A stretch of 19,241 nucleotides of DNA from Clostridia bacterium. GTDB taxonomy: Bacteria; Bacillota; Clostridia; Oscillospirales; CAG-272. The stretch covers positions 1-19,241 of the forward strand of contig CAAGKS010000003.1 of assembly GCA_900770605.1 (NCBI GenBank), given 5' to 3'. Below the pieces are notes generated by a model that did no database searches, had not been told where the DNA came from, and was given only the letters and a program-made list of their open reading frames with translations. Position numbers and translations under genes: made by a program. Of this stretch, positions 5,845 through 12,500 are shown one piece after another. The stretch's first letter is position 1. Every line of letters begins with the position of its first letter.

Positions 5845-5880
5845 GAAAAGGTAAGAAGCGAGAGAGAAAGGAGTGGCGAT

Positions 5881-6819
5881 ATGAAGATATATGCGGTGGT
5901 TGGTCCGACGGCGAGCGGAAAGAGCGCGCTTGCGCTTGAGCTTGCGCGAAAGCACGGCGGTGAGATAATCTCCTGTGATTCTATGCAGATATACAAGTCT
6001 ATGGACATTGGCACGGCGAAGCCTACTCCAGAGGAGATGCGCCTTGTGCCGCATCATATGATAGACGTCGTTGAGCCTGTGGACAGCTTTTCCTGCGCGG
6101 ATTACGTTGAGATGGCGGACGCTATCGTCCGCGACGTTGTTTCGCGCGGTAAGATACCGATATTTTGCGGTGGAACGGGGCTTTATCTTGATTCCTTGCT
6201 TCGCCCCAAGAATTTTGAGGACGGCTTGACGAGTGACACGCTTCGCTCAGAGCTGCTTGAATATGCGCGTCAGCACGGCGCGGATGCGCTTCACGAGCGT
6301 CTGAGCCTTATCGATCCCGAGAGCGCGTTGGCTATTCACAAGAACAACGTAAAAAGAGTTGCGCGCGCCATAGAGATATACGAGCTGAGCGGTGTTACCA
6401 AGTCCGAGCTTGACAGGCGCTCACGCGAGGGAGAGCCTCGCTTTGAGATAAGTGCGATAGGTCTTAATTATTCTGACCGCGAGGTGCTTTACGGGCGTAT
6501 CGACGAGCGCGTGGACATTATGATGGAGCAGGGGCTTGAGAGAGAGACGCGCGAGCTTTACGAGAGCGGCGTTTTTGAGGTCAATTCCACTGCTGCTCAG
6601 GCTATCGGCTACAAGGAGCTTTTGGGGTATATCAAGGGTGAGGAAACGCTTGGAGAAGCGGTTGAGCGTTTGAAGATGGCTACGAGAAGATACGCTAAAC
6701 GACAGATAACGTGGTTTTCCTCCAAGACATACGTAACGCCTCTTGATATTTGCTCACAGAGCGGCAAAAAAACATTTGAAGAGATTGTAAATATTGCGGA
6801 AAGCCTCTTTTTTAATTGA
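5881..6819 (+). CDS. miaA: tRNA dimethylallyltransferase
   Basis: A 312-residue enzyme that adds a dimethylallyl group to N6 of A37 in tRNAs reading UNN codons. Motifs: P-loop GPTASGKS (8-15), SCDSMQIYKSMDIGTAKPT (substrate Asp and tRNA contact), VPHHMIDV, GGTGLYLDSLL and the C-terminal TRRYAKRQITWF. Start chosen at 5881: AAAGGAG (5867-5873) lies 7 bp before it. The frame is open further upstream into the tandem repeat but without a sensible site. It is probably co-transcribed with the HlyD-like gene unless the hairpin at its stop codon terminates. Confidence 0.96.
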   Translation: MKIYAVVGPTASGKSALALELARKHGGEIISCDSMQIYKSMDIGTAKPTPEEMRLVPHHMIDVVEPVDSFSCADYVEMADAIVRDVVSRGKIPIFCGGTGLYLDSLLRPKNFEDGLTSDTLRSELLEYARQHGADALHERLSLIDPESALAIHKNNVKRVARAIEIYELSGVTKSELDRRSREGEPRFEISAIGLNYSDREVLYGRIDERVDIMMEQGLERETRELYESGVFEVNSTAAQAIGYKELLGYIKGEETLGEAVERLKMATRRYAKRQITWFSSKTYVTPLDICSQSGKKTFEEIVNIAESLFFN

Positions 6820-6829
6820 GGCTTTTATG
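6800..6829 (+). terminator. Possible weak terminator overlapping the miaA stop
   Basis: AAAGCCTC (6800-6807) and GAGGCTTT (6818-6825) form an 8-bp stem with a 10-nt T-rich loop, followed by TATGTT. The long loop and broken U tract make it a weak or partial terminator. Confidence 0.4.
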
Positions 6830-6830
6830 T

Positions 6831-6854
6831 TAAAATATATATACGTATATTTTA
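6831..6854. promoter_or_regulatory. AT-rich palindrome upstream of the HlyD-like gene
   Basis: TAAAATATA (6831-6839) and TATATTTTA (6846-6854) are perfect 9-bp inverted arms around TATACG, placed 16 bp before the HlyD-like start codon. It could be an operator or simply an AT-rich promoter region; nothing else identifies a binding protein. Confidence 0.35.
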
Positions 6855-6870
6855 TCGAGAGGGTGGTGCT

Positions 6871-8133
6871 ATGTTAAAAAAACCTAAGTGGTTCAGGCTC
6901 CTTAACAGCCTTGCCGTGCAGCGCATAGCCGCCGTCTTTCTCGGAGTTCTCGTTCTGGTATATTCCGTATATCACGTGGCAAGTCTTTTTGGAGACGATA
7001 TATCCACCGTTGCCTCGGGCGTTATGACCGAGTCTAAGGTGATAGGCGGCAGAGGCTACATATTCAGAGACGAGACCGTTCTGTATTCCCAAAACGGCGG
7101 CGTTGTGGATTATTTGAAGCCTGACGGTGCAAAGGTCTCCGTTGGAGAAAAGCTCGCTGACGTTTACACGTACGGAAGTGAGTCGGACAGGCAGCTTCTT
7201 GACCTCGTTGACAAGCGCATAGAGGTGCTTGAAAGAAGCGCGGAGTCGGGATACACGCTCGCGGATCTTTCTGCTGTGAACGACGGCATTGCGGACGCTT
7301 ATTACGCGCTCTCAAAGCTGGTAGCGGCGGGGGATACGGGTAGCATAGACAAGCAGGTGGACAAGCTGCTGTTCAATATGAACTGTCACAGTCTTATCAC
7401 CGACAAGAATTCTCCCGTTGGCAACACGCTCGAGCTTTTGCGTGAGCAAAGGCAGACTATCATTTCAGCCGGCGGTCAATACGTTTCGGAGACGTCTGCC
7501 GACAGCGGATATTTTTATCATTCGGTTGACGGCTACGAGAGCTTTTTTACTATGGAAGCGGCGACCACGCTTACCGCCGAGAGCTTTCATACGCTTGTGA
7601 ATGACACCTCGTCCGACACTCAGGCAAAGCAGGGCTCGTACGGAAAGCTCGCGTCCAGCCACAAGTGGCAGTTTGCTATCAGAGTTTCAGAGCTTAACGA
7701 GGGATATTTCAAGCCCGGTGACAGCTTTGACATAGAATTCGTTGAAAACTCAAATGCTACTATCCCTATGGTGCTCAGCTCAGTTATTGAGGACACCGTC
7801 AGCGGCGGCGGAAGCATTCTGGTATTCAGCGCTGACCGTCTCCCCGAAAGCTTTTCCTTTGACAGAGTGCAGAGCGTGAGCATCACGGTAAGCTCGGTCA
7901 GCGGAATATACGTACCGAGGAGCGCGGTGAACAGAGATAGCGGAGAATATTTCGTTTACGTGCTTGACGGAAGCGTTGTTCGTATCCGATATATTTCGGT
8001 GGTCTATGAGGGAAGCGACTATTACCTTTGCGACGAGGTCTTGCCCGAGGATAGTGACGTTACTTATCTTGGATTGAACGAGCTTATAATCATCAAGGGC
8101 GGCAATCTGTTTGACGGAAGGATATTGGATTGA
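6871..8133 (+). CDS. HlyD-family-like membrane-anchored protein of the ylm division cluster
   Basis: A 420-residue protein with a short basic N-terminus, one membrane anchor (about residues 18-42) and a large extracytoplasmic part. Residues about 60-100 (GYIFRDETVLYSQNGGVVDYL, followed by KVSVGEKLADVYT) resemble the biotinyl-lipoyl-like half of a membrane-fusion protein. A helical middle (about 105-190) follows, then a beta-rich domain (WQFAIRVSEL onward) and a barrel-like C-terminus. GAGAGGG lies 7 bp before the ATG. It is not beside an exporter but directly before ylmE and sepF, a position where I recall similar proteins in Clostridia, so a role in envelope assembly or division is more likely than drug efflux. 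Function is inferred from context only. Confidence 0.65.
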   Translation: MLKKPKWFRLLNSLAVQRIAAVFLGVLVLVYSVYHVASLFGDDISTVASGVMTESKVIGGRGYIFRDETVLYSQNGGVVDYLKPDGAKVSVGEKLADVYTYGSESDRQLLDLVDKRIEVLERSAESGYTLADLSAVNDGIADAYYALSKLVAAGDTGSIDKQVDKLLFNMNCHSLITDKNSPVGNTLELLREQRQTIISAGGQYVSETSADSGYFYHSVDGYESFFTMEAATTLTAESFHTLVNDTSSDTQAKQGSYGKLASSHKWQFAIRVSELNEGYFKPGDSFDIEFVENSNATIPMVLSSVIEDTVSGGGSILVFSADRLPESFSFDRVQSVSITVSSVSGIYVPRSAVNRDSGEYFVYVLDGSVVRIRYISVVYEGSDYYLCDEVLPEDSDVTYLGLNELIIIKGGNLFDGRILD

Positions 8134-8134
8134 T

Positions 8135-8827
8135 ATGGATCACGGCTATATATCTGAAAATGTACAGGCGACGCTGGACAATATTTGCCGCGTCAAGCAG
8201 GAGTGCGGTATCAGCAAGGATATTCTGATGGTGGCGGCGGTCAAATACGCCGATGCCGAGCAGATAAAGCACCTTTGCTCCGTGGCGGGCGTTAAGGACC
8301 TTGGCGAGAACAGAGTGCAGCAGCTTCTTGAGCACTACGAGGTTATCGGAGACGGTGACGTGAGGTGGCATTTCATCGGCACGCTGCAGACCAACAAGGT
8401 AAAATACATTGCCGACAAGGTGTGTATGATACATTCCGTGGACTCCGTAAAGCTCGCGCGTGAGATCGACAAGCAGGCCAAAAAGCACGGCAGAGTCATC
8501 GACGTGCTCGTTGAGATAAACAGCGGTGAGGAGCAGAGCAAGAGCGGTGTTTTACCCGATGAGGCAGAAGCGCTTTGCCTTGAAATAATCTCGCTTGACA
8601 ACGTAAGTCTCAAGGGCTTTATGACTATGGCGCCCAGATGTGAGAAAAAAGAGGATTATATAAAATATTTTTCACAAACTTATGCCAAATCGCTTGACAT
8701 TTGGACAAAAAAACTGCATAATATAGATAGGCCCATTATTTCGATGGGAATGAGTGAGAGCTATGAGGCGGCTATCGAATGCGGCGCTGATATAGTCAGA
8801 ATAGGCAGAAGCCTTTTTGTAAAGTAA
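8135..8827 (+). CDS. yggS: PLP homeostasis protein, YggS/YlmE/PROSC family
   Basis: A 230-residue, alanine-racemase-fold, single-domain PLP carrier that buffers pyridoxal phosphate and affects amino-acid metabolism. The PLP lysine is in VAAVKYAD (Lys37). Other family motifs: LGENRVQ, WHFIGTLQTNK, VEINSGEEQSKSG, LKGFMTMAP, SMGMSESYEAAIECGADIVRIGRSLF. I place the start at the ATG at 8135, one base after the previous stop, with GGAAGGA about 12 bp upstream; a TTG at 8111 would overlap the upstream gene. In Gram-positives this gene (ylmE) regularly precedes sepF, as here. Confidence 0.95.
   Translation: MDHGYISENVQATLDNICRVKQECGISKDILMVAAVKYADAEQIKHLCSVAGVKDLGENRVQQLLEHYEVIGDGDVRWHFIGTLQTNKVKYIADKVCMIHSVDSVKLAREIDKQAKKHGRVIDVLVEINSGEEQSKSGVLPDEAEALCLEIISLDNVSLKGFMTMAPRCEKKEDYIKYFSQTYAKSLDIWTKKLHNIDRPIISMGMSESYEAAIECGADIVRIGRSLFVK
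8694..8722 (+). promoter_or_regulatory. Probable internal promoter for sepF inside yggS
   Basis: TTGACA (8694-8699), 17-bp spacer, CATAAT (8717-8722, 5/6) within the 3' part of yggS, about 140 bp before sepF. The match is strong, but coding constraint could produce it by chance. Confidence 0.45.
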
Positions 8828-8862
8828 AAAATAAAATAATATATAAAACTTTGGAGGATGTT

Positions 8863-9282
8863 ATGAAATTTAAATTCACAAGAAATGCTAATGACAATTA
8901 CGGAGATTTCGCAGGTGACGACGAATACTACGGCGGCGGATTTGACGACGTAGATAACGATACTGCTATGGACGACGGCTTTGCCGCTCCTGCACCTGCT
9001 CCCGAGGCGGCTTTCGGTGCAACTGCTGCTGCTCTTAAAATAGTAAACCCCAAGGGCTACGAGGAGGCTTCTGAGATCGCTGATTATCTCATGAACGGCA
9101 ACACCGTGCTTCTTAACATTGAGGGAATGGCTCGTGAGAACGCTATTCGTTTGCTTGATTACCTTGCAGGCGCAACTCACGCGGTTGGCGGACTTATGAC
9201 CAAGGTTGGCAAGACCACTATCGTTGTTGCTCCCAAGAACGTTGACGTTAGCAGCATCGAGGCAATGGTTGGCGAAAACTGA
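8863..9282 (+). CDS. sepF: Cell division protein SepF
   Basis: A 139-residue protein that bundles and anchors FtsZ filaments at the septum. The C-terminal SepF domain (about 57-135) is clear: ALKIVNPKGYEEASEIADYL, TVLLNIEGM, AIRLLDYLAGATHAVGG and KTTIVVAPKNVDVS, with the GG pair of the dimer interface. The first 56 residues are an acidic, Gly/Tyr/Asp-rich linker with an Ala-Pro stretch. The start is the ATG at 8863 with GGAGG 5 bp upstream; the TTG at 8851 precedes that site. The usual amphipathic membrane-targeting helix is not obvious in MKFKFTRNANDNYGDF. Upstream neighbours match the standard ylmE-sepF order. Confidence 0.93.
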   Translation: MKFKFTRNANDNYGDFAGDDEYYGGGFDDVDNDTAMDDGFAAPAPAPEAAFGATAAALKIVNPKGYEEASEIADYLMNGNTVLLNIEGMARENAIRLLDYLAGATHAVGGLMTKVGKTTIVVAPKNVDVSSIEAMVGEN

Positions 9283-9293
9283 TATAAGCTCAG

Positions 9294-9462
9294 CCGTTTT
9301 ATGCGCGTCTGAAAGATAGAGGCAGCCGAGCGTTTGGCTCTGCTCGCCGCTTGGTCCGCGCGAAAAAACGGTATTTTACAGATGATTCCGGCAGTGCCGT
9401 ATGCACCTCGGGTTGCTTTTGTGCGCTTTGCGGTGGGCTTTACGGCTGCCGGAATATTTTTT
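9294..9462 (+). promoter_or_regulatory. Structured two-domain leader between sepF and yggT, ending terminator-like
   Basis: Domain 1: CCGTTTT (9294-9300) pairs with AAAACGG (9365-9371) and GCGCG (9303-9307) with CGCGC (9357-9361); within it 9321-9348 forms a hairpin whose GAGC/GCTC tip closes loop GTTTG. Domain 2: TTCCGGCA (9386-9393) pairs with TGCCGGAA (9447-9454) and GCCGTA (9396-9401) with TACGGC (9441-9446) across a 2-nt bulge, followed by TATTTTTT (9455-9462). This resembles an attenuator or riboswitch plus terminator. I could not match it to T-box, TPP, SAM, FMN, cobalamin or lysine motifs. Confidence 0.5.
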
Positions 9463-9482
9463 GAGGGAGAGCCTTAGATATT

Positions 9483-9749
9483 ATGGATTACGTTATTTAC
9501 ATAATAAAGAGCGTGGTGGTACTGTTTTTATCGGCGGTACAGCTCGCTATGCTTGCAAGAGCTATTCTTTCCTGGTTTCCTATGCAGGAAAATAAGCTCA
9601 CTGGCTTTTTGTATGCGGTGACCGAGCCGTTTATAACGCCTATAAGACTTCTTTTTTACAAGCTGAACTGGTTTCAGAATCTGCCGATAGACTTATCGTT
9701 TCTCGTGTCTTACCTTATCATAAGCATGGCGCTTATGATACTTCCGTAA
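9483..9749 (+). CDS. yggT: YggT/YlmG family membrane protein
   Basis: An 88-residue protein with two hydrophobic segments (about 1-28 and 66-88) joined by the family loop: ARAILSWFPM and EPFITPIRLLF match the conserved RxxLSWFP and (T/E)PxLxPxR motifs. YlmG proteins are small membrane proteins linked to division and envelope or osmotic behaviour; the biochemical role is unclear. GGGAGA lies about 12 bp before the ATG. It follows sepF, as in the ylm cluster, but behind a 200-bp structured gap, so it may start a separately controlled transcript. Confidence 0.9.
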   Translation: MDYVIYIIKSVVVLFLSAVQLAMLARAILSWFPMQENKLTGFLYAVTEPFITPIRLLFYKLNWFQNLPIDLSFLVSYLIISMALMILP

Positions 9750-9788
9750 GTGTCTGCGGCGTAAAATTTAAAGGTTGGAGATAGAAAA

Positions 9789-10295
9789 TTGATATCCTGG
9801 ATAATCGTTATAGTGGCCGTTGTGGTAATGGACCAGGTCACAAAGGTATTTGCAACTAAGCTTCTGGCAGGTGGAGAGCCCTTTGAGCTTATCCCCGGAG
9901 TGTTCAGATTTACTTACGTAGAAAACAAGGGAGCGGCATTCGGCATGCTTGCCGACAATCGCTGGGTATTTATGATAATATCGGTGATAGCGATAGGCGC
10001 TCTTTTGATATATCTTTGGAAATTCCGTCCCGATAGCAAGCTCGCGTGCGCGGCTCTGTCTATGATAATCGGCGGTGGAATAGGAAACATGATAGACCGC
10101 GTATTTTTAGGCTACGTGGTGGATTTCCTTGATTTTTGCGCGTTCCCGAGCGTTTGGATGTGGGTATTCAACGTGGCTGACGCGTTTGTATGTGTTGGAG
10201 CGGGAATGCTTATGCTCTGGCTCATACTTGCAACGGTTGAGGAATGCAAGGCAAAAAAGAAGGGCTCGGTAACGCCTGAGGACACCGAGCAATAA
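9789..10295 (+). CDS. lspA: Lipoprotein signal peptidase (SPase II)
   Basis: A 168-residue polytopic membrane aspartyl protease that removes the signal peptide from diacylglyceryl-modified prolipoproteins. Four membrane segments are visible. Conserved motifs: MDQVTK (14-19), NKGAAFG, GGGIGNMIDR, GYVVDF (catalytic Asp112) and FNVADAF (catalytic Asp131). The start is a TTG at 9789 supported by GGAGAT 7 bp upstream; no suitable ATG exists before the first membrane helix. It lies 39 bp after yggT and 34 bp before rluD, the latter pairing being standard in Firmicutes. The C-terminal tail is short and charged. Confidence 0.95.
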   Translation: MISWIIVIVAVVVMDQVTKVFATKLLAGGEPFELIPGVFRFTYVENKGAAFGMLADNRWVFMIISVIAIGALLIYLWKFRPDSKLACAALSMIIGGGIGNMIDRVFLGYVVDFLDFCAFPSVWMWVFNVADAFVCVGAGMLMLWLILATVEECKAKKKGSVTPEDTEQ

Positions 10296-10315
10296 CGGAT
10301 ATTGAAAATTACGAA

Positions 10316-10379
10316 GAGGAGGTGATAGTATGTCAAGCTTTGAACAGGAGCTTGCGCTGACATGGACTATCACCTCCTC
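10316..10379 (+). promoter_or_regulatory. Hairpin sequestering the rluD ribosome binding site and start codon
   Basis: A 14-bp perfect inverted repeat pairs 10316-10329 (containing AGGAGGTGAT) with 10366-10379 inside the rluD coding region. The stem continues with ATGTCA (10330-10335, the start codon) against TGACAT (10358-10363) after a 2-nt GG bulge. The downstream arm contains ATCACCTCCT, identical to the anti-Shine-Dalgarno tail of bacterial 16S rRNA. Folded, it hides both the SD and AUG. Whether it regulates is inference. Confidence 0.7.
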
Positions 10380-11301
10380 GTCTTGTGATACGGGAAAGCG
10401 CGCGGACGCATTTATTGCCGAGAAAACGGGACTTACGCGCTCGGCGGCGGCAAGGCTCATCGAGGACGGCAGCGCGTTGCTCGGAGAGAAACAGATAGCT
10501 AAAAATTACAAGGTAAAGGCGGGAGACGTTTTTGAGGTGGAGATACCCGAGCCTGACGATGCTGAGGCTATACCTCAGGATATTCCGCTTGACGTGATAT
10601 ATGAGGACGACGACGTTATAGTAGTCAACAAGCCCAAGGGAATGGTCGTACACCCCGCGCCCGGAAATGCGGACGGAACGCTTGTAAACGCGCTTCTTTA
10701 TCATTGCCGCGGCAGTCTTTCGGGAATAGGCGGTGTGGTCCGCCCCGGAATAGTTCACAGGATAGACAAGGACACGGGTGGACTTCTGGTGGTAGCCAAG
10801 AATGACCGCGCGCATCTTTCGCTTGCGGAGCAGATAAAGGTACACGACGTATCGCGTATCTACTATGCTATCGTTATCGGAAATCTCAAGGAGGACAGCG
10901 GCACTATCGACGCGCCCATCGGCAGACATCCCGTTGACCGCAAGAGAATGGCGGTGATCCGCTCTGCCGATAGAAAGAGCAGGGAAGCCGTGACGCATTG
11001 GAGCGTTGTGGAACGCTTTGGCAGATTTACGCTCGTGCGCTGTCAGCTTGAAACGGGAAGGACGCATCAGATCAGAGTTCACATGGCGAGCATTGGACAC
11101 GCTCTGCTTGGAGACGGTGTTTACGGCGGCGACGGAACTCAATTTGAGTCGCGCCACAAGAGGCTTATCGACGGGCAGTGCCTGTTCGCCGCGGAGCTTA
11201 GCTTTACACACCCCGCCACAAACGAGCGCATCACCCTGAGCGCTCCGCTCCCCGAGTATTTTGAAAAGCTGATCGCAGAGCTTAGAAAAGAGAATTTTTG
11301 A
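10330..11301 (+). CDS. rluD: 23S rRNA pseudouridine synthase, RluD/RluA family
   Basis: A 323-residue enzyme. An N-terminal S4-like RNA-binding domain (about 20-75, GKRADAFIAEKTGLTRSAAA) precedes the pseudouridine synthase domain. The catalytic loop HRIDKDTGGLLV carries Asp146. Other motifs: VVNKPKGMVVHPAP, RTHQIRVHMASIGHALLGD and VYGG. Isomerisation probably occurs on helix 69 uridines of 23S rRNA, by family analogy. AGGAGGTGAT stands directly before the ATG. About ten residues (MSSFEQELAL) precede the usual start of the domain and are encoded by the loop of the SD-sequestering hairpin. It follows lspA, the usual Firmicute arrangement, and its stop is 2 bp from the next ATG. Confidence 0.95.
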   Translation: MSSFEQELALTWTITSSSCDTGKRADAFIAEKTGLTRSAAARLIEDGSALLGEKQIAKNYKVKAGDVFEVEIPEPDDAEAIPQDIPLDVIYEDDDVIVVNKPKGMVVHPAPGNADGTLVNALLYHCRGSLSGIGGVVRPGIVHRIDKDTGGLLVVAKNDRAHLSLAEQIKVHDVSRIYYAIVIGNLKEDSGTIDAPIGRHPVDRKRMAVIRSADRKSREAVTHWSVVERFGRFTLVRCQLETGRTHQIRVHMASIGHALLGDGVYGGDGTQFESRHKRLIDGQCLFAAELSFTHPATNERITLSAPLPEYFEKLIAELRKENF

Positions 11302-11303
11302 GA

Positions 11304-12143
11304 ATGAAGAAGTTTGAGAACATAGTTATAGTTACTGACCTTGACGGCACGTTTTTCGGCGCTTACGAGTCGCCTATCGTAAAGCGCAATCTTGAGGCGG
11401 TCAAATATTTCACCGATAACGGCGGTAAGTTTACCATTGCTACGGGCCGCGCGCCAAGTCACGTGGCGGTGACGTTTGCGGACGTTGCCAAATACGTCAA
11501 TATTCCCGCTATCGTATGCAACGGCGCGTGTCTTTACGATTACGGCGCTCAGGCGATGGTCAAGAGCTATCCGCTTGACAACGACGTGGTCATAGACGTC
11601 ATCAAGCTCGTTCACGATAATTTTGAGAATGCAGGTGTTCGCGCAAACACCAAGGAGCACGAGGTGCTTTGCACGCCTGACGACGTTTATCATAAGTACA
11701 TAAGCGGTGACATAAAGCTATATTCGGACACGCCTCACACGGCGCTCCCGATAGAGCAGTGGAGAGATCTTGTTATTTACAAGTTCGTTATCCGCGCAGA
11801 TGCTGAGGAGGTCGAGAAGATATTGCCCTTGCTCAGCGAGAAATTTGGGGACAAGATAGAGATAGCGACATCCTCGCCCACGATAGTGGATATGCAATCC
11901 AAGGGGCACAACAAGGGAACTATGCTAAAGGGCGCTATGCGAGAGCTGGTTGGCGAGAACGCGAGGATATACGCCTGCGGAGATTTCTTCAACGACCTTA
12001 AAATGCTCAGAGCGGCTGACGTTGCCGTTTGTCCCTCGAACGCTCACGAACAGATAAAGAAGATCTGCGATCTTTGCCTTTGCTCTAACGAGGAGGGGCT
12101 TATTGCGGATCTCGTTGACTACATAGAAAATCAAATGAGATAA
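11304..12143 (+). CDS. Cof-type HAD-superfamily hydrolase
   Basis: A 279-residue HAD phosphatase of the Cof/IIB type, probably acting on a small phosphorylated metabolite. Motif I is TDLDGTFF (nucleophile Asp12, acid/base Asp14), motif II is TIATGRAPS (Thr47), and motif IV is GDFFNDLKML (about residue 230). A C2-type cap domain lies between motif II and the C-terminal motifs. The ATG at 11304, two bases past the rluD stop, is preferred over a TTG at 11298 that overlaps rluD; the binding site is weak, so translation is probably coupled. It is the last gene before the terminator at 12150. The substrate cannot be told from sequence. Confidence 0.93.
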   Translation: MKKFENIVIVTDLDGTFFGAYESPIVKRNLEAVKYFTDNGGKFTIATGRAPSHVAVTFADVAKYVNIPAIVCNGACLYDYGAQAMVKSYPLDNDVVIDVIKLVHDNFENAGVRANTKEHEVLCTPDDVYHKYISGDIKLYSDTPHTALPIEQWRDLVIYKFVIRADAEEVEKILPLLSEKFGDKIEIATSSPTIVDMQSKGHNKGTMLKGAMRELVGENARIYACGDFFNDLKMLRAADVAVCPSNAHEQIKKICDLCLCSNEEGLIADLVDYIENQMR

Positions 12144-12149
12144 AAACAA

Positions 12150-12179
12150 AACAGGTTCGTCCCAAAGGACGAACCTGTT
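12150..12179. terminator. Bidirectional terminator between HAD gene and rpsU
   Basis: AACAGGTTCGTCC (12150-12162), loop CAAA, GGACGAACCTGTT (12167-12179): a perfect 13-bp stem. On the minus strand it is followed by a T-rich tract (TTTGTTTTTA), so it best terminates rpsU; it also ends the plus-strand operon. Confidence 0.9.
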
Positions 12180-12197
12180 ATTGCATTTACAAATAAA

Positions 12198-12374
12198 TTA
12201 CTTGTATTTTCTCTTTCTAGCTGCTTCAGACTTCTTCTTGCGCTTTACGCTGGGCTTCTCATAGTGTTCTCTCTTGCGAAGCTCGGTAAGGACGCCGGAA
12301 CGAGCCATTGCACGCTTAAAGCGACGAAGTGCGCTGTCCAAGGACTCGCCTTCTTTTACTTTAATTTCTGCCAT
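12198..12374 (-). CDS. rpsU: 30S ribosomal protein S21
   Basis: A 58-residue basic protein of the small subunit platform near the 16S 3' end, aiding mRNA engagement. The sequence AEIKVKEGESLDSALRRFKR and the Lys/Arg-rich tail are typical. I start it at 12374 because GGAGGGAGG lies about 8-10 bp upstream; the frame is open for 16 more codons but that would put the binding site inside the gene. It is monocistronic, with a fully consensus promoter at 12438-12466 and a strong terminator downstream, as expected for a highly expressed ribosomal gene. Confidence 0.97.
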   Translation of the reverse strand: MAEIKVKEGESLDSALRRFKRAMARSGVLTELRKREHYEKPSVKRKKKSEAARKRKYK

Positions 12375-12437
12375 TTTTCTGTTTCCCTCCCTCCGCATAT
12401 TGCCAGAGATTTTTTTAGGCAACTAAAATCAAACAAT

Positions 12438-12466
12438 ATTATACACTATAAAAAACGGTTTGTCAA
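12438..12466 (-). promoter_or_regulatory. Full-consensus promoter of rpsU
   Basis: Minus strand: TTGACA (12466-12461), 17-bp spacer, TATAAT (12443-12438). Every consensus position matches. Only 64 bp separate the -10 box from the rpsU ATG. Confidence 0.92.
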
Positions 12467-12500
12467 GTCTTTTTTTAAAGTTTATTGACCGAAAACTGTT

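Noticed and set aside
9401..9595. 64-codon frame between sepF and yggT
   Set aside because: It overlaps the structured leader and then yggT in another frame, with no binding site or protein-like features.
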